Positions 32,520 through 43,209 are shown, numbered from the stretch's first letter. The stretch is DNA of 64,000 nt from Okapia johnstoni (GCA_024291935.2 CM044321.1:57406985-57470984); one strand, 5' to 3'. Made by a program: numbers and translations. The notes: generated from the letters alone by a model not told the origin.

Positions 32520-32886
32520 GAGACAGAGAAGGAGAAATACAGCATGACATCCCTTATATGCGGAGTCTAAAAAGAAATGATACGAATGAACTTACTTACA
32601 AAACAAAAAGAGACTCACAGACTTAGAAAATGAATTCATGGTTGCCAGGGGAAGGGATAGTTAGGGAGTTTGGGATGGACATGTACATCTGCCATATTTA
32701 AAATGGACAACCAACAAGGACCTACTGCAGAGCACAGGGAGCCCTGCTCAATGCTATGCGGCAGCCTGGATGGCAGGGGGATTTGGGGGAGAATGGATAC
32801 GTGAATATGTATGATTGAGTCCCTTCACCTGAAACTACCACAATATTGTTAATCAGCTCTACCCCACTACAAGATAAAAAGTTCAA
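32520..32886 (+). mobile_element. L1 LINE 3' end
   Basis: Sense L1 3' sequence (GGAGTCTAAAAAGAAATGATACG; CATGGTTGCCAGGGGAAGGG; CTGAAACTACCACAATATTG). A perfect 15-bp TSD, AAGAAAAGGACAAAC, lies at 32505-32519 and 32887-32901. Confidence 0.92.
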
Positions 32887-33124
32887 AAGAAAAGGACAAA
32901 CTATTCCTGGATTTATGTGATGCGTAATCAGACTGATACCATCACTCAACTTACCATTGCACGTCTATACAATTTATGTGTCTATTTACATGAATACACA
33001 CTAAAAGAGACATAGCATTAAGGCAAAATTTCTTTACAGCTCAGACAAGCTTCTGCCATCAACATTCTGTGACCTGTAATTAGTGCTCTGGTCAATAAGG
33101 TTATAACCATAAACTAAACATAAA

Positions 33125-33315
33125 TGTGCTTACCTTGCACTTTCAAATATCCACCCTCCCTGCATATTGACATAGATGTTCCTATGTTACAAAGCATGTT
33201 ATTTCACTTGATCCTCACGATCATCAGGTTTTACAATGAGGAATCTAGGGCTAAAAGGGTAAGTGATATGCTCAAGGTTACAGAGCTCCCAAATGGTGGG
33301 ACTGAAGTCAGCTAA
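33125..33315 (-). mobile_element. MIR-like remnant
   Basis: TTACAATGAGGAATCTAGGGC, then GTAAGTGATATGCTCAAGG and CAGAGCTCCCAAATGGTGGGACTGAAG fit antisense MIR. Confidence 0.6.
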
Positions 33316-33399
33316 TCACCTTTCTCTATCTTCTGTATGATCACGCTTTGGGGAACTCAAAGATATTGAGAAGTTGTGATAGTCATAAAAAGAATGCTT

Positions 33400-33640
33400 A
33401 TCATGGATTCTGCATATATTATATGCCAGGCCCTGTACGGGGCACTTCTGTGTACTTCTCATGTAATCTTTCTGCTCACCGTTAGATGTAAGTAGTGTAA
33501 TTCTTACTTTGTAGATGAGGAATCTGAGGCTCAGAGAGGTGAATCAACAAACCCAAGGCCACACAGCTCACGTCTGGTAGAGCCAGGTTTGAACTCAGTT
33601 CTGACTCCAAAGCCCACGCTCTTCCCATCTGGCTGTGTTT
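33400..33640 (-). mobile_element. MIR
   Basis: TTTGTAGATGAGGAATCTGAGGCTCAGAGAGGTGAATC, CCAAGGCCACACAGCTCACG and GAGCCAGGTTTGAACTCAG form a nearly complete antisense MIR. Confidence 0.85.
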
Positions 33641-33962
33641 CCTATTTTCCCTTTAGTGCAAATTTAAATCAGTGCTTCCACCTTTTGTAACAGTATTTGC
33701 ATTTTGCAACATCTCCAGTTAAGGAATGGGAAGACTTGTTTCTTTGGTTTTGGTTTTAATTCCAAGTCTCTGGAAATAGGTGGGGGTGGGGAGGGTCTAG
33801 GGGGTCAGCCTGCAGCTCCCTAGTATCTCTGAAATTCACACCTCAGAGCCAGCCAGCCCAGGCTGCTGAGGGTACAGCTTCAGTTCTCCAGGAGGGTGAA
33901 TGGGTTCTTCTGAAAAGTGTTGCATCTGCAACAGAGCAGTCCTGAGCCCTAGAGGCAGAACA
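33641..33962. other. unassigned
   Basis: No gene or repeat recognised. Confidence 0.35.
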
Positions 33963-34055
33963 CTTGAGTCTGAGAGGCCCCGGAAGGAGGAGCCTGGCAG
34001 GCTGTAGTCCATAGTCAGCCCAGAGTCAGACAAGACCAAAGCAGCTTAGCACAGC
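33963..34055 (+). mobile_element. Bov-tA 3' fragment
   Basis: GGAGCCTGGCAGGCTGTAGTCC to AAAGCAGCTTAGCACAGC. Confidence 0.78.
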
Positions 34056-34159
34056 ATATATGCATGTGGCCCTGCTCTTGAGGAGCTGTACGGCCTGAAC
34101 ATTCCTTACCCTCTTGGAGATTCTTCTTCCTTTTATTGAAACAGGGATTAAACTAGATA

Positions 34160-34209
34160 ATATGTGTGTGTGCGTGTGTGTGTGTGTGTGTGCGCGCGCA
34201 TGTGTGTGT
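34160..34209 (+). repeat. alternating purine-pyrimidine tract (TG/CG)
   Basis: 50 bp of strictly alternating purine and pyrimidine, with a CGCGCGC core between TG runs. This composition favours Z-DNA. Confidence 0.85.
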
Positions 34210-34592
34210 GTCTTTGGGGTGGGGTGCCAGGCAAAAGAGGGGAGCTATTCTTTTGTGTTCTCTTCCAGGGAGTCAAATTTCCCTTGACCCTTCTCTGAGC
34301 AAGCACTCTGCACGAAACCTCAGTGCCTGCCAGGGCAGGCCAACGATCAGAGTCTTTCCCACTCTACCTTCTAAAGGGTTTGTGCTGTGCTGGTTGGTAC
34401 ACATGTCAATTCTTGCAGAAGTTTCCAAACCTCATCACCAAGGAGCTGTCTCCCAAGTAAAGGCTGTTGTGTGTGTTAAGAAACGACTTTGCTCATCCGC
34501 AGACCCTGCTGGTTGGATGGCATCACCGACTCAATGAACATGAGTTTGAGCAGCAGTGTTGACTACTTAGTCCTTGTTTTCATAACTGCTTA
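34210..34592. other. unassigned; small BovB scrap
   Basis: Only 34512-34550 (TTGGATGGCATCACCGACTC to GAGTTTGAGCAG) is recognisable, as a short sense BovB piece. Confidence 0.45.
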
Positions 34593-34599
34593 AAGTGTC

Positions 34600-34772
34600 T
34601 TTTTTTTTTCTTATTAAACTTTTTATTTTGTATTGGAGCATAGCTGATTAACAATGTTATGACAGTTTCAGGTGGACAGCAGAGGGACTCAGCCACACAT
34701 ACACATGTATCCGTTCTCCCCCAAACTCCCCTCCCATCTAGGCTTCCACCACATTGAGCAGAATTCCCTGTG
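34600..34772 (-). mobile_element. L1 LINE 3' end, antisense
   Basis: T-run, then TTTTTATTTTGTATTGGAGCATAGCTGATTAACAATG. The TSD AAGTGTC lies at 34593-34599 and 34773-34779. Confidence 0.85.
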
Positions 34773-34779
34773 AAGTGTC

Positions 34780-35060
34780 GCTTTTAAGTCCTGCATCTTT
34801 ATTGAATTAATGTCTGCAAAAGCCAGTCCTGTGCAAATGCTGGGTGTCGCTTCTCAGTCTGGACCAATATGGACCCCATCTGGCAGAACCATGACGCTTT
34901 CTGAGAGACAGTGTTCAGATAATTCCAGAAAACCAGCAGTTCATTGGCATGAGTGTTAACCACTTCATATCCAATTTTCCATGGTTTCTTCATAGTCTGT
35001 ATGACTTTGGACTCAAAGTTAAGAAAGTATGAAGCATGATAAAGCAACTTAGCTTTTATA
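34780..35060 (-). pseudogene. possible processed-gene remnant (unidentified)
   Basis: The minus strand is open for 82 codons (35047 to 34799) and its stop overlaps AATAAAG. An open frame running into a poly(A)-type signal is what the end of a retrocopied mRNA looks like. I cannot match the peptide to a family, and there is no clear A-tail because an L1 has inserted there. Treat as a lead only. Confidence 0.2.
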
Positions 35061-35084
35061 AAGTCTTATCATCAAGACACATAA

Positions 35085-36050
35085 GTGTGCCAAAGCTGTG
35101 TCCTGAGCCCTGGCTGTGTGCAGGACGGTGTGAGGTAAGTTGGTGAGTGTGTGTGTGTAGGTCATGGCCCCTGCTCTCAGGGATCCTATAATAGAGAGCT
35201 GGATGCAGATGTAATGTGCTGGATGAAATGGGGAAAGTATACTTGGTCAGAGTTAGCAGTGTGGCCAGTGAGAGAGAAATCAGTGTGTGTGTAGGTTCAG
35301 GGACGGTATCTGGAAACTAAGAATAAAGTGAGGGATATTCAAGAATCTACAGGTCAATAGGGGAAGCATTTTAGGCTGAGGAAACAAAGGCACCCAAGTG
35401 AGAACTTGCCCCAGGGTGATTAAGGCATTGAGAGTGTTCTAGCCTATTTGGTCGGCTGTTTTAGAACAGTGGGAGTCAAGTTTGCAAGGGTAAATTGGGC
35501 TCAATAACAATGAGGTTGAATTCTAAGCTGAGGAGTTTGGCTTATTCCTTTCAATAGTGAAGTCACTGAAAGCTTTTTGAGCAGACAAATGACATTGTGA
35601 GAGTGAAGTTTTAGGAAAGTTATATTGGTGGTGGTGTTTAGAGGGGGTTTCATTACGGAGAAGAGATATAAGGTGGGGGAGTAGTTTGAGAACTATTACA
35701 GAGAGCTGATACGAAACTGTAAGAACCGAAACTAGGATGACCACAAAGGGAAAGAAAAACAAGGGACAAGTAAATACAAGTTGGAGAGCAAGCAAATAGT
35801 AGGCTTACAGAAACAGCAAGAGGGACAATGACATCACAGGGTGAAGGTGGAAAATCTGGAACTTGTTGGTATAGTTGGCTTAACCAAGTTAAAGTTGAGG
35901 TCTGGTGAAACAACCCCAAGTGAAAGGTGAAAACAGCCAGCAAGTTACTGGGGATTCCAGAAAGCAATTGAGAATGAATTCCAGGCTGCAGGCATGGTTT
36001 GTGTGGCATTTGTGTGGCATTGAGTGGAGAAGATGGCTGATGTTGAGTGC
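35085..36050. mobile_element. ancient mammalian interspersed repeat, family uncertain
   Basis: TTAGGCTGAGGAAACAAAGG, CTAAGCTGAGGAGTTTGGC and TGAGCAGACAAATGACATTG follow the order of a widespread old mammalian repeat. I cannot name the family securely. Confidence 0.45.
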
Positions 36051-36057
36051 TATAGTC

Positions 36058-36385
36058 TGCAATAAGTTTTAAAATTAGGTAGAGTGAGTCCTTCCACTTT
36101 ATTCTTTTTCATAATTGCTTTAGCTCTTTGAATTCTTTTGTACTTCCATATCACTTTTAAAATAAAATTGCCTATATCTACAAAAAAAATTTGCTGGGAT
36201 TTTGATAGGAATTGCATTAAACCTGCAAATCAGCATGGGGAGAACTGACATCTTTATTACATTGAGCCTTCCAAATATGAACATGGTATGTCTCTCCATT
36301 TCTTCATATTTTCCATCCTTTCTTTCATCAGTATTTTGTGGTTTTCAGCACACAAGTCCTATACATGTTTAATTTTATTGGAAAA
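36058..36385 (-). mobile_element. L1 LINE ORF2 fragment, antisense
   Basis: CTCTTTGAATTCTTTTGTACTTCC, TTTGATAGGAATTGCATTAAACC and CATTGAGCCTTCCAAATATGAACATGG are antisense ORF2. Confidence 0.88.
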
Positions 36386-37565
36386 AAATCCAATATAATA
36401 ATTTAAAAATCATTTATACAGATGATAAGTACAAAGACAAAGGGTTATGAAATGGAATTAGGTGTCTAAAGCAAATGTTATGTATTTATCTTTTCTCTCC
36501 AAAGCAGCAAGAAAGAAGGGAAGGAAGTGAGAGTTGACAAGGGTTAAGGCGTAACAGCAAAGGGCTCTAGGAAGCCAGAGATTCCACAGGAGAAGCAAGC
36601 CCAGGGTGGGGCAAAGGGTTCCCTGAGGGCGATGTGCAGACGTACCCCTAGATGGCCTCTACCTATTTCATACATTGTGCTATCGAGGAGTACCCAGGGC
36701 CACCACCAGCTGAGGGTGAGACATGGAAGCCTGGGATCTCACGAACAGGAAACACATGATCCCATTTACTGAGGAGGCCCAAATGAGATTCCCAGTTTCC
36801 CATCCAACTATGGGAATGTAGTGTTAATGAACTGAAATCATTCAATGATCAGGAGACTCAATCTAGAATGTACACTATGGCAACCTGCTCTGAAGTCATA
36901 TCCACTGTATTAATGCCTTTTTCTTAATAGCTCAGTATTTCTTGTTGCTGCCAGTAGTCGTGGCTGTAAACTTACCCTTAACATTTCCCAGCTGCAAAGC
37001 CACTAGGACACAGCGTCCAGGTAAGTCTATTGTGGTCCCTACCGCAAAGCAGAGGGGCTAACATCAGGAAAGGTCATGTTGTCCCTTACACTCTTGCAAA
37101 TATAAAAGCAAAGCTGAGCTCAAGCATTGACAGTTTTTGCCTTAAAAATCTCATCTCTTCCATGAAAAAACAGAGAGAACTGAAATATTAGAATTCAGAA
37201 AAACAAAGATGAAAATGTAATATCCGTGAAGAAACCAGCAAATCAAATTATATTATCCCCAGAAAGAAATAGAATTTTGTTTTTAAAGGCAAATATGATC
37301 TTTCTGCAGCAGGATATAATTTTTGGCCCTTTTGTCACAAACAAATCACTAAAAAGCAATAGCATTTTATTATTGCACAGAGCAGTTCTTGAAGAGAAGG
37401 AAGTGATGGGTGTGCTGTGTCGTGTCAGGCTTTTGTTCAGGCTTACGGAAGATACTGAAAACACCAAGGTAGACATTTACCCAAACTCTGTGCAGAAATC
37501 CACAAATAAACGGAGCAGGCTCCAAGATAAAAAAGTGTAAAATAGCACACGATGGGACACTGGTC
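36386..37565. other. unassigned
   Basis: No repeat recognised. An AG-ended pyrimidine tract (to about 36955) and a perfect donor CAG/GTAAGT (37018-37026) could frame a 65-bp exon, without other support. Confidence 0.35.
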
Positions 37566-37735
37566 TCCAGCATTGCGTAGCCCACCAGTCTCCTCTCTCC
37601 ATGGGATTCTCCAGGCAAGAGCATTGGAGTGGGTTGCCATTTCCTTCTCCAGGGGATCTTCCCGACCCAGGGATCGAACCCAGGTCTCCCACATTGCAAG
37701 CGGATGCTTTACCCTCTGAGCCACCAGGGAAGCCC
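37566..37735 (-). mobile_element. Bov-tA SINE, truncated
   Basis: CAGCATTGCGTAGCCCACCAG to CCCTCTGAGCCACCAGGGAAGCCCCC. The BovB-like end is missing. Confidence 0.88.
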
Positions 37736-38334
37736 CCATATATATAAAACTATCTGGTATAAATTACTTACACCTACTACTCAAGATTACTTGAGAGGGT
37801 TCAGAACTAATACTGGAAGAGAAAATGGGTGCCGTAGAAGAGTCTACAGCTGGGCGTTTGGAAGGGGGCTCTAGAAAAGGTGAGAGCGTGGTTTTGTGGG
37901 GTAGGAGGGGTGAGCTGGGGGCCTGTGTGAGCAGGCACTTTCCTACTGTCACGTGGGCTTTCTTGAATGGGGGCAGTCTCGGTGAGGAACGGCACTCCAG
38001 AATGAATATGGTGAACCTCCGCATGAGGGAATTTTTAAAAAATATTTAATTAATTAACTTATTTAATTAATTAACTTACTTAGGGTCCTTTTTTTTTGGA
38101 AGATTTTCCCTAGATTTTCTGGGTTTATTTACATATTGTCTTAATGCTTTGTTTTTTCCCTCTTTATGTAAATCTTTACCTCGTCTGGAATGAATTTCAT
38201 TTTAGATATGGCATACTGTCAATATTTTCTGCAAAATAAGGAGCTAGAATTGTAATTATCTTATTAACTAAAGTGGTATTGAGAAAATTGGTTTAAGTTC
38301 TCAGCTCTTTTCTCCACCTGTAGCATGGTTAATT
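37736..38334. other. unassigned, AT-rich part
   Basis: Includes two copies of TTAATTAATTAACTTA at 38047-38080. Nothing else recognised. Confidence 0.4.
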
Positions 38335-38602
38335 GCTGAGCAGGGGCTTTCTCTAGCTGTGGTGAGCAGGGGTTCCTCTCTAGTTGAAGCACAAGGGCTT
38401 CTCATTGCGGTGCTGTCTCTTGTTGTGGAGCACAGGCTCTGGGACACACAGTCTTCAGTAGCTACGAAATGTGGGCTCAGAAGTTGCAGCTCACGGGCTT
38501 AGTTGCTCTGAGGCATGTGGGATCTTCCCGAACCAGGGATAGAACCAGTGTCCCCTAAATTGCAAGGCAGATTCTTAACCCCTGGACCACCAGAGAAGCC
38601 TG
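38335..38602 (-). mobile_element. CHR-type SINE, long form
   Basis: Repeated GGGCTTCTC / GAGCACAGG units, then GGCATGTGGGATCTTCCCGAACCAGGGAT and CTGGACCACCAGAGAAGCC. Confidence 0.82.
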
Positions 38603-38689
38603 ACACAAGGGAATTAAGTGATGATTTGATCAAGGTTAGAGGGACCACGGAAAGTAGTCAGAAAAGAGAACAGTAGCAAAGTTTCAATA

Positions 38690-38792
38690 GTCTCTGTGCT
38701 TCCACTGTAGGAGGCGTGGGTTTGATCCCTGGTCAGAGAACTGAGATCCTGCATGCCGTGAACTGTGGCCCGCCATCCCCCCCAAAAAAAGA
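38690..38792 (+). mobile_element. CHR-type SINE, 3' part
   Basis: CTCTGTGCTTCCACTGTAGG, GGTTTGATCCCTGGTCAGAG and an A-rich end. Confidence 0.75.
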
Positions 38793-38940
38793 CTCCATAG
38801 TGCTTACTCTGGGCCAGGCACTGGTCTCAGGACAGTTTACAGATGAAGAAAGTAAGGTATGAAGAGGTTAAGTAAATTGTCTAAGAGTATTCCACCGGCA
38901 GAACTTAAGTCACTGTTCTTCACCACCACATTATGAAAGT
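38793..38940 (-). mobile_element. MIR remnant
   Basis: TGGGCCAGGCACTGGTCTCAGG, then ACAGTTTACAGATGAAGAAAGTAAGG and AAGAGGTTAAGTAAATTG. Confidence 0.7.
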
Positions 38941-39500
38941 GGTTTAAGAAGATTCTAAATATGAGTCACAAATAGAAAAGTTGGTGCCAAGTCCTCCCTA
39001 TTTCACAGCCAGTTGCCATAGCAAATTCCTGTGTTTGGGACTTAACGACATGGCCCCTTGTCACTGCCATTAAGACTAGAAGATTTCCATTGCTGCTACA
39101 AAGACTTAGGGAAAATGCAATCACTGAGGGAGAAATTCTCCATGAGGAGAGAAAGGGCCTGCGAGGGAAGATTTGGTTAAGAGACACAGTAAAATACGGA
39201 AAAACAAACCAACATGGGGCTGGGATTCAGGAGGTTATGGAACAACCATTCAACCTCAATCAAAGGGTTAAGTCTGGAATGTCTAACAAAAAGGTTGAAA
39301 GTGTCACCAAAGTAAAATAACCCCATTAGGCAGCTAGTAAACAGAAGAGAAAAACTGACTAAGCTATAGCCCAGTCATTGTGTGAAGCAAAATCGGAATT
39401 CACTGCATACTTGTAAATAACCTTCTTCATCATTTACTCATAATTTGGCCAAGTGGCTTTGCCCAAGAAGCATCCAACTAACAGTTAGTCATACTGAAAA
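38941..39500. other. unassigned
   Basis: No repeat or gene recognised. It ends at the CTCF-type motif. Confidence 0.4.
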
Positions 39501-39514
39501 CCACTAGGGGGCAG
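39501..39514 (+). promoter_or_regulatory. CTCF-type motif, full consensus
   Basis: CCACTAGGGGGCAG matches CCASYAGRKGGCRS at all 14 positions. Its right ten bases plus the next T are duplicated by a BovB insertion. Confidence 0.65.
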
Positions 39515-39515
39515 T

Positions 39516-40044
39516 TCAGTTCAGTTCAGTTGCTCGGTCGTGTCCGACTCGTGCAAACCCCATGGACTGCAGCACACCAGGCCTCCCTGTCCACCACCAC
39601 CTCCCGGAGCTTGTTCAAACTCATGCCTTGGTGATGCCATCCAACCACCTCATCCTCTGTCGTCCCCTTCTCCTTCTGCCTTCAGTCTTTCCCAGCATCA
39701 GGGTCTTTTCCAATGAGTCAGTTCTTTGCATCAGGTGGCCAAAGTATTAGAGTTTCAGCTTCAGCATTAGTCCTTCCAATGAATATTCAGGGTTGATTTC
39801 CTTTAGGTTGGATCTTCTTGCAGTCCAAGAGACTCTCAAGAGTCTTCTCCAACACCAGAATTCAAAAGCATCAATTCTTCGATGCTCAGCTTTCTTTATG
39901 GTCCAACTCTCACATCCACACATGACTACTGGAAAAACCATAGCTTTGACTAGACAGACCTTTGTAGGCAAAGTAATGTCTCTGCTTTTTAATATGCTGT
40001 CTAGGTTGGTCATAGCTTTTCTTCCAAAGAGCAAGCGTCTTTTA
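39516..40044 (-). mobile_element. BovB LINE fragment
   Basis: Antisense BovB starts at its tail (TCAGTTCAGTTCAGTTGCTC) and ends at AGCAAGCGTCTTTTA. A 10-bp TSD, AGGGGGCAGT, lies at 39506-39515 and 40045-40054. Confidence 0.93.
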
Positions 40045-40228
40045 AGGGGGCAGTACCATAGAGACAACAGCAGGAAGGGTGTCCTCCCAAGGTCTCACCC
40101 ACTAGAGAAGAGCATGTAGTTGGTTCTCACCATCCGTGGAAGGTCCTAGCAGTGCACAGCAGGGAGCCTTCTCTTCTATCACAGTGGTTTCCTTCTTCTC
40201 TGCAATTATGTTTAATAGAAAAACAAGG

Positions 40229-40366
40229 AACTTCCCTGATGGTCCGGTGTTTAAGTCTCTGCCTTCCAATGCTGCAGGCGCAAGTTCAATCCCTGGTTGG
40301 GAAATTAAGATCCCACAAGCCCCATGGCATGGCCCAAAAATTTAAAGATAAATAATAATAATAAAG
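40229..40366 (+). mobile_element. CHR-type SINE
   Basis: AACTTCCCTGATGGTCCGGTG to an (AATA)n tail. The TSD AAAACAAGG lies at 40220-40228 and 40367-40375. Confidence 0.9.
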
Positions 40367-40375
40367 AAAACAAGG

Positions 40376-40780
40376 CTTATCCTTTCAAACTTTGGCTTTG
40401 AGATTGACCCAGGGTGTAACATGGGGCGCTGTGCTGTCTTGACCACACGACATGGGGCCAGTCCTCCAGGTCCACCAAGGCCGAACTTGGCGCTTTATCA
40501 CAGGGCATCTTTATCAGGCCTCTCAGGGCTTCTGGTGAGGCTCAGGACAACAGTAACACATCTGTTTCAGGCCACAAGGTGGAAGAGAAGGCTTCTATCT
40601 TGCCTCTCTCTCTCAGAGCTTTTGCTCTGCAAAGCAGTGTTCCTTTCAGAATGAGGCTGCCAGCATCCTGCCAGACACAGATAACAAAAGTCAGCACCCA
40701 TATGAGCCAACTCCTGGGTCCCTTCCTGAAACTCTCCAATTGTAAGAGTTCTCCCAGTGCTCAGCTCCCACCTGGGACCT
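40376..40780. other. unassigned
   Basis: No gene or repeat recognised. Confidence 0.35.
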
Positions 40781-41085
40781 CTGGTCACTCATGTTGGCTG
40801 CTTATTTTTTCTGAAATGTCCTTCTCTAATTCCCTCCTTCCTTGGGCCTGCCTAATTCCCATTCATCCAGTAGGAATTACCTTGGTCACTTCCTCTAGAA
40901 AGTCTATCCTGACTGCCCCCCAGGTTACATGGTAAACTACTCATATATATGGCCCCCAGCATCCTGTGCTAAGCTCATTACAGCATTTATCAAGCTACAA
41001 AGCATTTTCTCTTTTCTCCCACTAGACTGTAAGCTTCATCAGGGAAGGGTCTGTGTCTGGATCATTGTGAATAAATAACCAATAT
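40781..41085 (-). mobile_element. L2 LINE remnant
   Basis: TCCTTGGGCCTGCCTAATTCCC, CTAGACTGTAAGCTTCATCAGGGAAGGG and GTGAATAAATAACC are antisense L2 3' end. Confidence 0.75.
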
Positions 41086-41123
41086 TCAAGAGAAGAAACA
41101 TTTAGGGCCTTGACAAATATTTG

Positions 41124-41358
41124 TGTGCATGCATGCTCAGTTGCTAAGTCATGTCTGACTCTTTTGCAATCTTATGGACTGTAGCCCACCAGACTCCTCC
41201 GTCCATGGGATTTCCCAGGCAAGAATACTGGAGTAAGGTGTCATTTCCTTCTCCAGGGGACCTGCACTACCCAGGGATCAAACTTGGATCGAACTGGTGT
41301 TTCCTGCATCTCCTGCTTGGTAGGCGGATTCTTTAACACTGAGCCACCTGGGAAGCCC
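41124..41358 (-). mobile_element. Bov-tA SINE
   Basis: Complete antisense element. A perfect 13-bp TSD, TGACAAATATTTG, lies at 41111-41123 and 41359-41371. Confidence 0.95.
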
Positions 41359-41414
41359 TGACAAATATTTGCAGGATGAACTGATGGTGGAACCAGGCAG
41401 GTGCAGAAAAGTAG

Positions 41415-41680
41415 TCATTTAGGAGTGGGATGGTCAAGAACACAGGTACTGGTGTCAGACAGACCTGGGTTAGAATCCCAGTCTTGTCACTGAGTCCAGC
41501 TAAGTGATGTTACACCTCCCTAAGCCTTAATTTCCTCATTGATAAAACGACAGTGACAATAAATAATAATTATTAGCTTTGTTATTATTACAGGACCTAC
41601 CTCAGGATTGAGATAAGAATCAGATGAGATGTTCTGAGTGCTTACAACAGAACTCAGCCCGTTCTAAAAGCCTGACAATC
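41415..41680 (+). mobile_element. MIR, nearly full length
   Basis: CAGACAGACCTGGGTTAGAATCC, CACCTCCCTAAGCCTTAATTTCC and GGACCTACCTCAGGATTGAG run in sense order. Confidence 0.88.
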
Positions 41681-41851
41681 CTTAGCAATATGCCCACCCA
41701 TCCCCCAATGCTGGCCTAGCCCTTCCCCTGCAGGAGTGGATTTGAAGAGAAAAAAAATCATGAATTTGCTTGGAAAATCCTGAGATTCATATTTGAAGAA
41801 AACAAAATCGGATTGTTTTTCAAAGACAGCCTCCCATCAGCCAGAAGCCGA

Positions 41852-41878
41852 TTACTCATCTTTTAAGAAGATGAGTAA
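41852..41878. repeat. perfect inverted repeat (hairpin)
   Basis: Arms TTACTCATCTT and AAGATGAGTAA are separated by TTAAG: 11-bp perfect arms with a 5-nt loop. Confidence 0.85.
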
Positions 41879-41982
41879 ATATCTTTTGCACTGTCATCCT
41901 GGAATGAGTCACAGCAACGGAGGGTCTCGTTTCCAAGGGCGCATTTGAAGCGTGTCTCAAGAGACCTTTGTTACAGAACTCG

Positions 41983-41996
41983 CCACTAGGTGGCAG
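41983..41996 (+). promoter_or_regulatory. CTCF-type motif, full consensus
   Basis: CCACTAGGTGGCAG matches the 14-base core exactly. It lies in a CpG-containing unassigned segment (41940-42090), not in a SINE. Confidence 0.65.
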
Positions 41997-42475
41997 CCGA
42001 GCCGGGGACCCTCGGAGAGGAGAGCGGCCTGACCCTTAAGAGGGCTTGCGGAGGCCGCAGTGCTTGGAAACGAATACCTGACTCACCCAGGGAGCGTTAG
42101 CCCAGAAAATGACAAGGGCTTATTTCAACAGCGTGTAATATATACCGTCCTCGGGCCCAGAGTAGTACTATAGACCTGGGAAGCCTGAGCGTCACCTCTT
42201 CAGAAATAAAAAATTCAGGCTGTCGACAAATGAAGACCCAAGAGCTTATGAACTATTTTAGACACGTTATAAATTTGATCCCAAGATAATTAAGTGATAC
42301 TGCAACAACCTTATCTAGCTGTGTGTCTTCCCTGTTTAAAAGCCTGCCATGACCCCGTGGGGGTTTCTTAACCAGAGGTCGTGGGGTGGAGGCTGGAGTC
42401 TGATGTCAGGATCTCCAGGGGAGCAACCCTGGTTTGAGAAAGAATATCCAATATGCCTGTTTTTGTCTTTTCTTT
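41997..42475. other. unassigned
   Basis: GC-richer up to about 42110, then AT-rich. No gene. Confidence 0.4.
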
Positions 42476-42594
42476 CCTTTTTTGTTTTTGGCCGCTTCAC
42501 AAGGCATGTGGGATCTGTTCCCCAGCCAGGGATGGAACCTGGCCCCTCCGCATTGGAAGGTGAAGTCTTAACCACTGGACCACCAGGGAAGTCC
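42476..42594 (-). mobile_element. CHR-type SINE
   Basis: TTTTTGGCCGCTTCACAAGGC, CCAGCCAGGGATGGAACC, CTGGACCACCAGGGAAGTCC. Confidence 0.92.
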
Positions 42595-42778
42595 ATACGT
42601 ACTTTCTTCATAATACAAACACAGGAAGCAAAGCTCGATGGAGTCTATCTAGTGGCTGTATGCAAATGATAGAGTGAAAAAGCACTGAAAGGGTATGACA
42701 TTTTTTTAAAAAAGGTATCAGAAACATGGACATAGTATTAACAACAATAACGATAATGAACATCTATTAAGTATTTAA

Positions 42779-42870
42779 TATGCACAGTTGATTTCCTGTA
42801 GGATTGACAGGTTTGCTCTCCTTGCAGTCCAGGGACTCTCAAGAGGCTTCTCCAGCCCCACAAAGTGAAA
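42779..42870 (-). mobile_element. BovB fragment
   Basis: TTGATTTCCTGTAGGATTGACAGG and CAGTCCAGGGACTCTCAAGAGGC are internal antisense BovB. Confidence 0.8.
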
Positions 42871-42877
42871 GCAATAT

Positions 42878-43095
42878 ATAGTAATACGTTACCATGTGTA
42901 AAGCAGATAGCTAGTGGGAAGCGGCTGTATCACACAGGGAGCTCAGCTCCGTGCTCTGTGACGACCTAGAGGGGAGGGATGGGGGTGGGGGAGGCTCACG
43001 GGGGAGGACACATGTACACTTATCGCTGATTCATGTTGTACAACAGAAACCAACACAGCACTATAAAGCAGCTATACTCCAATAAAAAAATTTTT
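42878..43095 (+). mobile_element. L1 LINE 3' UTR
   Basis: AAAGCAGATAGCTAGTGGGAAGC, GCTGATTCATGTTGTACAACAG and CTATACTCCAATAAAAAAA. Confidence 0.9.
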
Positions 43096-43209
43096 TTTAA
43101 ATACAGTATTGCTTGTCTTGAAGGCTTTGGGAAACCCTCCTGTCCATCTTCTTTCAAGGGCAGGGCCCCAGGTCTCGCACACACGCAGGCTTTGCTCAAG
43201 TCCTCCTGG

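Noticed and set aside
36645..36658. CTCF-like CCCCTAGATGGCCT
   Set aside because: Three mismatches to the 14-base core, so weaker than the four motifs listed.
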